Assembly (NCBI RefSeq): GCF_007677875.1
Contig: NZ_VEDO01000010.1
Location: 1-64,000 of the forward strand
Direction of reading: 5' to 3'
DNA from: Variovorax boronicumulans
Lineage (GTDB): Bacteria > Pseudomonadota > Gammaproteobacteria > Burkholderiales > Burkholderiaceae_C
Length of the DNA stretch: 64,000 nt
Below the pieces are notes generated by a model that did not search any database, was not told the DNA's origin, and was given only the letters and a program-made list of their open reading frames with translations. Every line of letters begins with the position of its first letter. Position 1 is the first letter of the stretch. The position numbers and the translations under genes are program-made. Of this stretch, positions 1 to 11,283 are shown one piece after another.

Positions 1-2
1 TG

Positions 3-131
3 GACGAGGTCGAGAAGGCGCACCAGCTGTACCTGCAGCACGGCCTGGGCGCGCGCGACGACGGCGTGGCCATGGAGTACCTCATCCCCGGTTGGAAGTT
101 CGACAACAAGCGGCCCTGCATGGTCCGCTGA
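3..131 (+). CDS. 3' end of an unrecognised CDS (partial)
   Basis: An open frame enters from the left edge and ends at TGA 129-131. It encodes 42 residues ending in ...[10 protein letters not shown], with no stop in this frame. The codon use (G/C third positions) matches the neighbours, so it is probably a genuine C-terminus. The piece is too short to place in a family. A GC hairpin follows it at once. Confidence 0.55.
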   Translation, partial: DEVEKAHQLYLQHGLGARDDGVAMEYLIPGWKFDNKRPCMVR

Positions 132-137
132 CAACCT

Positions 138-157
138 GCCGCGGCTTCGGCCGCGGC
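138..157 (+). terminator. GC-rich hairpin with TTCG loop
   Basis: Two 8-bp arms GCCGCGGC/GCCGCGGC enclose a TTCG tetraloop seven bases after the stop at 131. There is no clear T-run after it, so this is either a weak intrinsic terminator or an mRNA-stabilising hairpin between the upstream gene and the lipoprotein gene at 186. Confidence 0.4.
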
Positions 158-185
158 CTACCCATTTCAACAACAGGAGACCCGA

Positions 186-2492
186 GTGAACACAGTACTT
201 CGACACTGGCGCCTGCTGCCAGCCGGCATCACCGCCATCGCCGCCGCCACCCTCGTTGCCTGCGGCGGCAGCGACGACAAGGGCGTGGACCGTAGCGCCT
301 TCCGTGCCGCCGGCATGGTCTACGCCGCGCCGCAAGTCACCACCGATGCCGCCGGCAACCAGACCGTCAGCGTGGCCGTGCTGGCCAAGGACGGCATGAA
401 GACACTGAGCACCACCGCGGTCTCTGCTGCCGCCGCCACGGCCATCAGCGCCAAGCTGGTGCCGGGCAACCTGGTCGACTGGCTGCCGGCCGCACAGGCC
501 AACCAGGTCACCGTGGCCACGGACGCCGCACAGACCTTCAACGTGGTGCTCTCCAAGGGCACTTCGGCCGCCGCGCAGTTCGACCTCGCCAAGTACGGCC
601 CGGAAGTCAGCCGCAACAAGGACATCCCGGGCCCCATGGTCGCCGCAGGCTGGGTCTATGCCAAGGCAGGCAACACCATCACGGTGGGCGACGGCCGCGT
701 CGTGCTGGCCGACATGGCCGGCCGGCCCTATGCCAGCCCGATCAAGCGCTACGAGGAGACCTACACCCTCGCGCCCGACGTGAAGGTCTTCAACGTCGAC
801 ACCAGCGACTACAGCAAGAGCGCGGCCTCCACGGTGGCTGCCATCCCGGTCACGGCCGACTACGCCTACAGCACCACGGCACGCCAGGCGGCCTACCTGC
901 TGTTCGACACCAACCACACCGAGCTGGACAAGGCCAAGGTCGTTGCCATCTGGTACTTCACGCCGCAGTCCACCAGCGACGGCAAGCCGGTCTGGGACGT
1001 GCCCTCGCAGAGCCCGCTGCTGGCCGACAAGGGCACCGACCCGGTCTCCGGCCAGGCCTACATGGCCATCAACGCCACGGGCGTCACGGCCGCGCCCTAC
1101 ACGCGCAGCACCGAGCCCTTCGAGATGGTCAAGGACACGATGTACTACGTGGGCGACAACGAAGTCGCCTCTTACATCCTGCGCGCCGACATGGGAACGC
1201 CCAACGACAAGTCGGACGACAAGCTCATCAAGATCGACGCGGGCTGGGCCAACAGCGGCTACCAGTACTGGAAGAACATGGAGCTGCTGGGCCTGGACCC
1301 GCGCGCCGTCACCGACATCTGGCTCACGCACGGCCACGGCGACCACTACGGCACCGTGGTCGAGCAACTGCGCATGGCCGACAACGCCGGCAAGACGGTC
1401 AAGCTCTGGGCCTCGCGCGAGGACGTGACCGGCATCACGCAGGACCAGCGCGGCAACGTGTGGAACATCGCCGGCGCGCTGCCGGCTTCGGAAACCGAGA
1501 TCCGCGCGCGCACGACGGACTTCTACCAGTACGACCAGTGGTACGACTACGGCAACGTGCAGATCATGGTGATCTGGTCGCCGGGCCACACGCCGGGCAC
1601 GACCAACATGCTGTTCCGCGTGAAGAACCCGGTCGACGGCAAGTTCGTCACCTTCGGCTACCACGGCGGCTACGGCGTGAACGGGCTGACCACGCCGACC
1701 GCGGCCAACGGCTTCCTGCGGCTGTCTTTCCAGGCCGGCTTCAGTTACCTGCAGCAGTCGCTGGACGTGGATTTCGTCTCGCCGCAGCACACCAACCAGT
1801 TCCCCATCGTCGAGGTCTACCAGGCGCTCAAGGCCTACAACCGCGACCCGGCCAACGCGAACAAGCAGCTGACCATGCTGGAGGCGATGCGCTCCAAGGT
1901 GTTCGATTCGCCTGCGTTGAACGGCACCAACATCACGAGCGAGTTCGCCAACCAGCTCGAGAAGCGCCGCTCGGTGATCTCGTACGCCGCCAGCGATGCG
2001 GCCAACACCTCGTACAAGAGCATCGAGACCTCGGGGCCGTTCAAGCCCGGGCGCGAGGCGGGGGCCACGGTGACGGCCACGCTGCTCGACGGCGGCAAGA
2101 TCGTGCAGGGCTTCGTCGGTCCGCAGAACAAGAACCCGGCGATTCCGCTGCTGGCCAACGGCATCGTGACGGCCACCGACCAGTACGTGAACGACCCCAC
2201 GGGCTTTTACGTGCAGGTCGCGGTGCAGGTCAATGACGGCTACCAAGGCTACCTGCCGAACAACTTCGTCCAGTTCAGCCCCGGCGTGAACCAGACCATC
2301 ACCTACCGCGGCGGCCCGGTGGAATCCGTGCATGCCAAACCCGGTGAGGTACTGCGCACCAAACGCCTCAACTCGCTGGCCGAGGCCCAGGCCATCCTGG
2401 CGACGATCGCGCAGGGCCGCCAGGTCACGCTGACGCTGACGCCCGCCAGCGAGATCGTGGTGCCGGCGGACGTGACGCAGACCTTCCGCTGA
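186..2492 (+). CDS. MBL-fold metallohydrolase lipoprotein
   Basis: Predicted envelope-anchored lipoprotein of 768 aa with a metallo-beta-lactamase fold. The GTG start follows AGGAGA at a normal distance. The N-terminus is a signal peptide with lipobox LVAC (Cys26) followed by GGSDD. The metal motif HGHGDH is at residues 382-387 and a second ligand is H468 in SPGHTPGT. A later candidate ligand is H535 in PQHTNQF. The spot where the bridging Asp is expected reads FGYHGGYG (H493) with no obvious Asp. About 380 residues precede the first motif and about 230 follow the last, much longer than a bare MBL domain. The substrate is unknown. It is the first gene of a coupled trio with 2492 and 3235. Confidence 0.8.
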   Translation: MNTVLRHWRLLPAGITAIAAATLVACGGSDDKGVDRSAFRAAGMVYAAPQVTTDAAGNQTVSVAVLAKDGMKTLSTTAVSAAAATAISAKLVPGNLVDWLPAAQANQVTVATDAAQTFNVVLSKGTSAAAQFDLAKYGPEVSRNKDIPGPMVAAGWVYAKAGNTITVGDGRVVLADMAGRPYASPIKRYEETYTLAPDVKVFNVDTSDYSKSAASTVAAIPVTADYAYSTTARQAAYLLFDTNHTELDKAKVVAIWYFTPQSTSDGKPVWDVPSQSPLLADKGTDPVSGQAYMAINATGVTAAPYTRSTEPFEMVKDTMYYVGDNEVASYILRADMGTPNDKSDDKLIKIDAGWANSGYQYWKNMELLGLDPRAVTDIWLTHGHGDHYGTVVEQLRMADNAGKTVKLWASREDVTGITQDQRGNVWNIAGALPASETEIRARTTDFYQYDQWYDYGNVQIMVIWSPGHTPGTTNMLFRVKNPVDGKFVTFGYHGGYGVNGLTTPTAANGFLRLSFQAGFSYLQQSLDVDFVSPQHTNQFPIVEVYQALKAYNRDPANANKQLTMLEAMRSKVFDSPALNGTNITSEFANQLEKRRSVISYAASDAANTSYKSIETSGPFKPGREAGATVTATLLDGGKIVQGFVGPQNKNPAIPLLANGIVTATDQYVNDPTGFYVQVAVQVNDGYQGYLPNNFVQFSPGVNQTITYRGGPVESVHAKPGEVLRTKRLNSLAEAQAILATIAQGRQVTLTLTPASEIVVPADVTQTFR

Positions 2493-3238
2493 TGCGCATG
2501 CGGCTGGCCCTGCTCGCCGCCTGCACGGCGCTGGCCTGCGCGGCCCAGGCCGGGCCTGCGCCAGCGGCGCAGGCGAAGGACGCCCAAGCCTTGTACGCCC
2601 AGGCCCGCCACTACGCCGGCCTGACCGGCCAGGTGGTGGACCTGGCCCGGGCCCATGCCCATCTGCGCCAAGCCGCGGAGCTCGGCCACCTGCCGGCCCA
2701 GGTCGATCTGGCCTATCTGTACATGGACGGCAACGCCCAGGTGCCCAAAGACCCGGCCGCCGCTTTCCACTGGTTCCACCAGGCTGCCATCAGGGGCGCC
2801 GCACCAGCCCAGTGCATGCTGGGCGATTTCTACCTGAACGGCTGGGGCGGCGCCCGCAAGGACGCGGCCGAGGCTGTGCGCTGGTACCGGCGCGGCGCGG
2901 CGGCCAGCGACCCCTGCGCCTCGCGCGCGCAGTACGCGCTGTACCGGGCCCATGCCGAGGGCGCGGGCGTGCGCCGCGACATGCGGGCGGCCCTGGACTG
3001 GCTGCAGCAGGCGGCCGAGGCCGGCAACCCGCGGGCCCAGCGCGCGCTGGGCCGCGCCTACGACCGCGGCGAAGGCGTGGCGCGCGACCCTGCGCTCGCG
3101 CGCGTGTGGTTGCGCAAGTCGCGCGAAGGCGTGGCCCCGCACGACGACCACGAGCACGACATGCCCAGCTTCGCGGGCCCGCTGCTCTTCAAGAAGCTGG
3201 CGCCGTTCTCGCCGCCGGCCAGGGAGCTCTCGCCATGA
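2492..3238 (+). CDS. Secreted Sel1-repeat (TPR-like) protein
   Basis: 248 aa whose start codon shares a base with the previous stop (TGATG), so translation is probably coupled. The N-terminus MRMRLALLAACTALACAAQA is a signal peptide. A second in-frame ATG lies two codons later. Four Sel1-like repeats follow, for example around AHLRQAAELGHLPAQ, FHWFHQAAIRGAAPAQ, ALDWLQQAAEAGNPRAQ and GRAYDRGEGVARDPA, spanning roughly residues 45-210. Sel1 solenoids are protein-interaction modules. In this operon it is probably a periplasmic adaptor for its two exported neighbours. Its specific partner is unknown. Confidence 0.8.
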   Translation: MRMRLALLAACTALACAAQAGPAPAAQAKDAQALYAQARHYAGLTGQVVDLARAHAHLRQAAELGHLPAQVDLAYLYMDGNAQVPKDPAAAFHWFHQAAIRGAAPAQCMLGDFYLNGWGGARKDAAEAVRWYRRGAAASDPCASRAQYALYRAHAEGAGVRRDMRAALDWLQQAAEAGNPRAQRALGRAYDRGEGVARDPALARVWLRKSREGVAPHDDHEHDMPSFAGPLLFKKLAPFSPPARELSP

Positions 3239-3780
3239 ACCTGCTGCGCCGCCGCGCCTGCGCGGCCCTGGCCTGCGCCATGCTGGCGCCGGCCTTCGCG
3301 AAAGATGCCTTTCGCACCGTCGCCTGGGACGACCTCTTGCCCAAGGACTGGGACCCCTGGGCCGACTTCCAGGGCGCAGGCGCGGGCGTCGACCTGCGCC
3401 GCCTGTCCGACGACGACCCCCGTGCCGCCGCCGCGCTGCAGCGCCTGCGCAAGGTCTGGGACGAGGCGCCGCTGGTCGCCGCGCTGGACGGCGCCGCCAT
3501 CCGCATCCCAGGCTACGTCGTGCCGCTGGAGACCACCGCGCAGGGCCTGCGCGAGCTGCTGCTGGTGCCGCATTTCGGCGCCTGCATCCACACGCCGCCG
3601 CCGCCGGCCAACCAGATCGTCCACGTGCGGCTGGACAAGCCCCACAAGTCGCTGGGCACGATGGACACGGTCTGGATCAGCGGCCGGCTGCAGCTGGCGC
3701 GCGCCACCACCGTGCACGGTGTCAGCGGCTACGCGCTGGCCGGGCAGCGCGTGGAGCGCTACGCCGCGCCGGCGCGCTGA
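3235..3780 (+). CDS. DUF3299 exported protein
   Basis: 181 aa. The start ATG (3235) overlaps the preceding stop as ATGA. Earlier in-frame starts lie inside the Sel1 gene and are not needed. A signal peptide ends at about APAFA (residue 22). The mature part has the DUF3299 core: IPGYVVPLE (91-99), VPHFGACIHTPPPPANQ (111-127, with H113, C117 and H119 as possible ligands) and GVSGYAL near the end. DUF3299 proteins are small periplasmic or lipid-linked proteins often found near metal-uptake or ABC genes. No biochemical role is settled, to my knowledge. It closes the operon. Confidence 0.8.
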   Translation: MNLLRRRACAALACAMLAPAFAKDAFRTVAWDDLLPKDWDPWADFQGAGAGVDLRRLSDDDPRAAAALQRLRKVWDEAPLVAALDGAAIRIPGYVVPLETTAQGLRELLLVPHFGACIHTPPPPANQIVHVRLDKPHKSLGTMDTVWISGRLQLARATTVHGVSGYALAGQRVERYAAPAR

Positions 3781-4136
3781 GCCCCGGGGGCCGGACATCC
3801 GGTCCATCCCACGTCATGCACCCCAGAGGCGGCCGAGGGCCGCGCCGGCAGATTTGACGGAGATTTGACGCGCGCACCCGCTTTGCGAATGGAGACTTTA
3901 CGGGGCTCCACCGAATACTGGCGACCGGCACTGTCGCCATGCGATCGCAAAGAAGAACATGCGCTCCAAGCATCTGGCCTTTCTGGAAGGAGGCCGCCGC
4001 ACTGCGCGGTGCAGGGAAGGCCGCGTCCCTGCCTGCGCCGGCACCGGTCCCCACGGCGGGCACCGCAGCCGGCGCCCGGCGACCGGACCCCGGACGGGCT
4101 GCCTCCATGTCCCCGCAGCCGTGAAGGGCCTGCGCC
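3781..4136 (+). other. Kdp upstream region and structured leader (no gene)
   Basis: This 356-base stretch holds no convincing gene and no KdpF-like membrane peptide. A tandem direct repeat lies at 3851-3870. Two perfect 7-bp hairpins follow: TGGCGAC/GTCGCCA (3919-3939) and GCAGGGA/TCCCTGC (4011-4032). The stretch 4036-4100 is very GC-rich with several alternative pairings. A 61-codon frame at 3959-4144 overlaps the kdpA start but has non-family, Arg-rich composition and a poor RBS. The region looks like the promoter plus a folded 5' UTR of kdp. Confidence 0.55.
3851..3870 (+). promoter_or_regulatory. Tandem direct repeat, candidate KdpE box
   Basis: GATTTGACG occurs twice (3851-3859 and 3862-3870) with an 11-base period. 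Tandem half-sites one helical turn apart are the usual target layout of OmpR/PhoB-family regulators, to which KdpE belongs. It lies about 270 bp before kdpA. A degenerate relative is at 12045-12064 on the far side of kdpE. The assignment is inference. Confidence 0.45.
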
Positions 4137-5867
4137 ATGGCTGAAACCCTGCTTCTCTTCGCCGCGGCCATCGCGCTGGCCTGGCCGCTGGGCCATTACC
4201 TGGCCGCCGTGCTGCGCGGCGCACCCATGCGTTCGGACCCGCTGTTCGCGTGGATCGAACGCCCCATCTACGCGCTGCTGGGCACGCGTCCGCAGGTGGG
4301 CATGGGCTGGCGTGGCTATGCCACCGCCTTCCTGCTCAGCAACGGCGTGCTGCTGCTCCTCGTCTGGGCCATCTTCATGACCCAGGCCTGGCTGCCGCTG
4401 AACCCCAACGACGCGCCCAACATGGGCTGGGATCTGGCCCTGCACACCACGGTCTCGTTCCTGACCAACACCAACCAGCAGCACTACGCGGGCCAGGCCC
4501 AGCTGTCCCATCTGGCGCAGATGACCGGCATCGTCGGCCTGCAGCTGGTCACCCCGGTGATGGCGCTCGGTGTGGTCGCCGCCACGCTGCGCGGCCTGTT
4601 CGGCGGCCGCCAGGCCATGGCAGGCCAGGCCGGTGCCGCGGCCTCCGGCGGCGATGCCGACACCGTGGACGTCGGCAACTACTGGGCCGACGTGGTGCGC
4701 GGCTGCGTGCGCGTGATGCTGCCGCTGTCGCTGGTGCTGTCGGCGCTGTTGACCACCCAGGGCGTCCCGGCCACGCTGCAGGGCGGCCCCACCGCCACGC
4801 CGGTGGAAGCCTCGGCCGAGTTCAAGGAACAGAAGATCCCGCTCGGCCCGGTCGCGCCCATGGTGGCCATCAAGCAGCTGGGCAGCAACGGCGGCGGCTG
4901 GTACGGCCCCAACAGCGCCGTGCCGCTGGAGAACCCGACGCCATTCGCCAACTTCCTGGAGACGCTGGCCATCCTGCTGGTGCCGGTCTCGGTCGTCTTC
5001 ATGGTCGGGCCGTTCACGGGCCGCCGCCGGTTCGGCGCGATGGTGTTCGGCACCATGCTGGTGATGTCGGTCGCCTCGACCGGGCTGTCGCTGTGGTCCG
5101 AAGGCCATTCCGGCACCTCGGCCGACATCGCCCTCATGGAGGGCAAGGAAGTGCGTCTGGGTGTGGACGACTCGGCGCTGTGGTCCGCGGTCACCACCCA
5201 GGTCAACAACGGCTCGGTCAACGCGATGCTGGACTCCACCGCGCCGCTGACCGGCATGGTTTCCATGATCAACATGCTGATCAACGGCATCTGGGGCGGC
5301 ATCGGCTGCGGGCTGCAGCAGTTCCTCGTCTACCTGCTGCTGGCGGTGTTTCTGGCCGGCCTCATGACGGGCCGCACGCCCGAGCTGTTCGGCCGCAAGA
5401 TCGAAGGCCCGGAGGTCAGGCTGCTGGCCGTGATCGTGCTGCTGCAGCCCATCGTGCTGCTGGGCCTTACTGCCACTGCGCTGGCCGTGCCCGGCATCGC
5501 CGGCAACTCCAACCCGGGCTTCCATGCGATCAGCCAGGTGTTCTACGAATACACCTCGGCCTTCGCCAACAACGGTTCTGGCTTCGAAGGCCTGGGCGAC
5601 GCCACGCCGTGGTGGAACCTGTCCTGCGTGCTCGCGCTGGCACTGGGCCGCTTCCCCGGCCTGTTGCTGCCGCTGGCCATCGCCGCCATGCTGGCCGCCA
5701 AGCGCCGCGCACCCGAAAGCGCGGGCTCGCTGCAGATCGAAACGCCGACCTTCGCGCTCACGCTGATCGGCATCGTCATCATCCTCACGCTGTTGCAGTT
5801 CATGCCGGTGCTGGTGCTGGGCCCCGTGGCCGACCACCTGCAGCTGAACGCACTGCTGGCCCGTTAA
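4137..5867 (+). CDS. kdpA: Potassium-transporting ATPase, K+-binding subunit KdpA
   Basis: Inner-membrane channel-like subunit of the high-affinity K+ pump KdpFABC, 576 aa, close to family length. It is highly hydrophobic with about ten membrane segments. The four pore-loop signatures are visible in order: [30 protein letters not shown] and [11 protein letters not shown], whose glycines build the selectivity filter. The start is ATG 4137. It is followed after 10 bases by kdpB. No kdpF is seen upstream. Confidence 0.97.
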   Translation: MAETLLLFAAAIALAWPLGHYLAAVLRGAPMRSDPLFAWIERPIYALLGTRPQVGMGWRGYATAFLLSNGVLLLLVWAIFMTQAWLPLNPNDAPNMGWDLALHTTVSFLTNTNQQHYAGQAQLSHLAQMTGIVGLQLVTPVMALGVVAATLRGLFGGRQAMAGQAGAAASGGDADTVDVGNYWADVVRGCVRVMLPLSLVLSALLTTQGVPATLQGGPTATPVEASAEFKEQKIPLGPVAPMVAIKQLGSNGGGWYGPNSAVPLENPTPFANFLETLAILLVPVSVVFMVGPFTGRRRFGAMVFGTMLVMSVASTGLSLWSEGHSGTSADIALMEGKEVRLGVDDSALWSAVTTQVNNGSVNAMLDSTAPLTGMVSMINMLINGIWGGIGCGLQQFLVYLLLAVFLAGLMTGRTPELFGRKIEGPEVRLLAVIVLLQPIVLLGLTATALAVPGIAGNSNPGFHAISQVFYEYTSAFANNGSGFEGLGDATPWWNLSCVLALALGRFPGLLLPLAIAAMLAAKRRAPESAGSLQIETPTFALTLIGIVIILTLLQFMPVLVLGPVADHLQLNALLAR

Positions 5868-5877
5868 GGACTGCACC

Positions 5878-7896
<2,019 letters not shown>

Positions 7897-7904
7897 GGTC
7901 CACC

Positions 7905-8552
7905 ATGGGCACTGCCATGAACTCCATGCGGCACAAGACGGGGGCCGCCGCTCTCCCGGACGCCGCCACGCCCGCCCTGCACAACCAGGGCGCCCTGCGC
8001 GGCGCGATCGGCCTGGCCATCGTCACGCTGGCCGGCTTCGGCTTTCTGTACTCCATGGCGGGCGTGGGCGTCGGCCAGGCGGTGGCGCCCACCGGCGCCA
8101 ACGGCAGCCTGATCGAGCGCAACGGCCAGATCGTCGGCTCCACGCTGGTGGCCCAGCCCTTCGTGGGCGACGGCTACTTCCAGCCGCGCCCGTCCGCCGC
8201 CAGCTACAACCTCATGGCGCTGTCGGGCAGCAACCAGGCCCGCACCAACCCCGAGATGCGCCAGCGCATCGAGGCAGCGCGTGCCGCCGTGGCCCAGCGC
8301 GAGGGCGTGGCGCGCGAGGCCGTGCCCGGCGACCTGGTCACGCAATCGGGCGGCGGCATCGACCCGCACATCAGCCCCGAGGCCGCGGCGATCCAGGTCG
8401 CGCGCGTGGCGCGCGTGCGCGGGCTCTCGCCCGATGCCGTCCGCCAGCTGGTGGCCCGGCACACCGAGGGCAAGCAGTTCGGCGTGCTGGGCGCGCCGCG
8501 CGTGAACGTACTGGAGCTCAACCTCGCGCTGGACGCGGCGCAGCCGGGCTGA
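7905..8552 (+). CDS. kdpC: Potassium-transporting ATPase subunit KdpC
   Basis: 215 aa. One N-terminal membrane helix (about residues 30-50) is followed by a periplasmic domain with QPFVGDGYFQPRPSAASYN, AVPGDLVTQSGGGIDPHISP and LGAPRVNVLELNLAL, all typical of KdpC. KdpC stabilises the KdpAB complex. I chose ATG 7905. In-frame ATGs at 7917 and 7926 are alternatives that would shorten the cytoplasmic tail. Much earlier in-frame starts lie inside kdpB and are rejected. Confidence 0.95.
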   Translation: MGTAMNSMRHKTGAAALPDAATPALHNQGALRGAIGLAIVTLAGFGFLYSMAGVGVGQAVAPTGANGSLIERNGQIVGSTLVAQPFVGDGYFQPRPSAASYNLMALSGSNQARTNPEMRQRIEAARAAVAQREGVAREAVPGDLVTQSGGGIDPHISPEAAAIQVARVARVRGLSPDAVRQLVARHTEGKQFGVLGAPRVNVLELNLALDAAQPG

Positions 8553-8580
8553 GGAGCGGCCCGCGCCAGAATCCCGGCCC

Positions 8581-11280
8581 ATGCCTGCTGCCAACACCGA
8601 ACAAGCCGATGCGCTAATGGGCGCACTGCGCCGCCAGGCCGCGGGGCGGCTCACCGTGTTCCTGGGTGCGGCGCCCGGCGTGGGCAAAACCTACGCCATG
8701 CTCTCGCGCGCGCGAGAGCTGCACCGCCAGGGCATCGACGTGGTGATCGGCATCGTCGAGACGCACGGCCGCGCCGAGACGTTGGCCCTGGTCGATGGAC
8801 TGCCGAACCTCGCACGCAAGCGCGTGCAGTACCAGGGCCGCCAGCTCGAGGAGATGGACCTGGACGGCCTGCTGGCGCGCAAGCCCGCCATCGCGCTGGT
8901 GGACGAGCTGGCCCACCGCAATGCGCCCGGCAGCCGCCACGAACGCCGCTGGCAGGACGTGGAGGAGCTGCTGGACGCCGGCATCGACGTCTACACCACG
9001 GTCAACATCCAGCACCTGGAGAGCCTGAACGACGTGGTGCACCAGATCACGGGCATCCGCGTCAGCGAGACCGTGCCCGATGCGGTGTTCGAGCGCCTGC
9101 GCGACATCCGCCTGGTCGACCTGCCCGCGCGCGAACTCATCGAGCGCCTGAACCAGGGCAAGGTCTACCTGCCCGAGCAGGCAGCCCAGGCGCTGCAGGC
9201 GTTCTTCTCGCCCTCCAACCTCACGGCGCTGCGCGAGCTGGCGATGCAGACCGTGTCCGAGCATGTGGACGCCGACCTGCGCGAGACGCGCACCGCGCGT
9301 GGCCTGGCCAGCATCGCGTTGCAGCGCCACGTGCTCATCGCCATCGATGGCCAGGGCCGGTCCGAGTACCTGGTGCGTGCGGGCTCGCGCATCGCCGAGC
9401 GCCGCGGCGCGCCCTGGACCGTGGTGACGGTGGACACCGGCGACTCGGCCGACGCCACCGTGCACGGCGCCGATCTGGCCGGCGAGGCCACGCCGCGCCA
9501 CGCCACCGCGCGCGCCGAGCAGCAGCGCCAGATGGAGCTGGACAAGGCCTTCGCGCTGGCGCGCAACCTGGGCGGCGAAACCGAGGTGCTGCACAACACC
9601 GACGTGGTGCAGGCCCTGCTGGACGCCGCGGCCGCCCGCGGCGCACGGGCCATCGTGATCGGCCGTACGCGCGAGCGGCCGGTGGCGCGCATCTTCAACC
9701 GCACGCTCACGCAGCAGCTGCTGCAGCGCGGCGCGCGCTACGAACTGACCATCGTGAGCACGCCGCGCGCACGCCAGCGCGGGCGCCGCTTCGAGGACCT
9801 GGCCGGCGAGCGGCTGGCCCCGCGCGAGCCCGCGCTGATCCTCACCGCCACGCTGGTGTCCGTCGGCGTGGCGGCACTGGCCGAACGCTTTCTCGGCCTG
9901 CAGGAACTCTCGCCCGTGTTCCTGGTGGCGGTGATGCTGGTGGCCTCGCGCACGCGCATGGTGGCCGCCGTCATCACGGCCGTGCTGTGCTTCGGCGCCT
10001 TCGACTTCTTCTTCATCGAGCCGCGTCTGACCTTCGTGATCAGCGCGCCGCGCGGGGTGGCCACGGTGCTGCTGTTCCTGGCAGCCGCGCTGATCGCCGG
10101 CCGGCTGGCCTCGCGGTTGCGCATGCAGGTGAACGCGCTGCGCGCAGCCAACACGCATGCGACAGCCATGCAGAAGCTGGCACGCCAGCTGTCCAAGGCG
10201 GCGGACCTGGGGCAGGTGATCGCGGCCAGCGCCGCGGTGCTGCGGTCCACGCTGAACGCCGAAGTCTGGATGCGCATCGGCGATGCCAGCGGACCCGAAG
10301 CCGCGGACCGCGCGCTGACCGAGAAGGACGACGGCGCCGCCGCCTGGACCCAGCGCCAGGGCCAGCCCAGCGGCCGCTACACCGACACGCTGTCCGATTC
10401 CAGCTGGTGGTTCCTGCCGCTGCAGGACGGCGTGCAGACGCTGGGCGTGGTGGCGCTGCGCTTTCCCCAAGCCATGGCGCGGCTGTCGTTCGAGCAGCGG
10501 CGCCTGGCCGAGAGCATGACCGAGGACATCGCCCAGGCCGCCTCGCGCACGCGGCTGGTGGCCGAGCTGGAGGCCGCACGCGTCTCCGGCGAGACCGAGC
10601 GGCTGCGCTCCGCGCTGCTGTCCTCGGTGTCGCACGACCTGCGCTCGCCGCTGGCCTCGATGATCGGCTCGGCCGACAGCCTGGCCCAGTTCGGCAAGGA
10701 CATGGACGCCGCCGACCGCGCCGAGCTGCTGGACACCATCCGCGTGGAGGGCCAGCGGCTGGACCGCTACATCCAGAACCTGCTGGACATGACGCGCCTG
10801 GGCCAGCAGGGCCTGACGCTGGCGCGCGACTGGATCGGTGTGGACGAACTGGTCGGCTCGGCCGCGCGCCGGCTGCAGCGCTACCTGCCCGACACGCGCG
10901 TGGAGACCGAGATCGCGCCGGACCTGGAGCCGCTGCACGTGCACCCCGCGCTGATCGAGCAGGCCCTGTTCAACGTGATGGAGAACGCCGCCAAGTTTTC
11001 GCCGCCTGGCCAGGCGATCCGGGTGCTGGCCAGGCGCCTGGACGACGGCATGCTGGGCATCGATACCATCGACCAGGGGCCCGGCATCCCCGAGGACGAG
11101 CGGCGCCGCATCTTCGACATGTTCTACAGCGTGGAGCGTGGCGACCGCGGCAAGCACGGCACGGGTCTGGGCCTGACCATCGTGCAGGGCATCGTCGGCG
11201 CCCACATGGGGCGCGTCGAGGCACTGCCGGGGCCGGATGGCGTGGGCACCACCATCCGCATCGCGCTGCCATTGGAATGA
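8581..11280 (+). CDS. kdpD: Sensor histidine kinase KdpD
   Basis: 899-aa membrane kinase that senses K+ limitation or turgor and phosphorylates KdpE. Order of domains: N-terminal KdpD domain with Walker A GAAPGVGKT (29-37); a universal-stress-protein-like domain at about 250-390; four close membrane helices at about 415-510; a GAF-like segment; HisKA with phospho-acceptor H685 in SVSHDLRSP; and a C-terminal HATPase with ENAAKFSP and GTGLGLTIV. The length matches E. coli KdpD (894). It is 28 bases from kdpC and 3 bases from kdpE. Confidence 0.96.
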   Translation: MPAANTEQADALMGALRRQAAGRLTVFLGAAPGVGKTYAMLSRARELHRQGIDVVIGIVETHGRAETLALVDGLPNLARKRVQYQGRQLEEMDLDGLLARKPAIALVDELAHRNAPGSRHERRWQDVEELLDAGIDVYTTVNIQHLESLNDVVHQITGIRVSETVPDAVFERLRDIRLVDLPARELIERLNQGKVYLPEQAAQALQAFFSPSNLTALRELAMQTVSEHVDADLRETRTARGLASIALQRHVLIAIDGQGRSEYLVRAGSRIAERRGAPWTVVTVDTGDSADATVHGADLAGEATPRHATARAEQQRQMELDKAFALARNLGGETEVLHNTDVVQALLDAAAARGARAIVIGRTRERPVARIFNRTLTQQLLQRGARYELTIVSTPRARQRGRRFEDLAGERLAPREPALILTATLVSVGVAALAERFLGLQELSPVFLVAVMLVASRTRMVAAVITAVLCFGAFDFFFIEPRLTFVISAPRGVATVLLFLAAALIAGRLASRLRMQVNALRAANTHATAMQKLARQLSKAADLGQVIAASAAVLRSTLNAEVWMRIGDASGPEAADRALTEKDDGAAAWTQRQGQPSGRYTDTLSDSSWWFLPLQDGVQTLGVVALRFPQAMARLSFEQRRLAESMTEDIAQAASRTRLVAELEAARVSGETERLRSALLSSVSHDLRSPLASMIGSADSLAQFGKDMDAADRAELLDTIRVEGQRLDRYIQNLLDMTRLGQQGLTLARDWIGVDELVGSAARRLQRYLPDTRVETEIAPDLEPLHVHPALIEQALFNVMENAAKFSPPGQAIRVLARRLDDGMLGIDTIDQGPGIPEDERRRIFDMFYSVERGDRGKHGTGLGLTIVQGIVGAHMGRVEALPGPDGVGTTIRIALPLE

Positions 11281-11283
11281 ACC

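Noticed and set aside
3959-4144. 61-codon frame before kdpA as a possible KdpF or leader peptide
   Set aside because: It is not hydrophobic, unlike KdpF, and has no good RBS. It could still be a leader, but nothing supports it.
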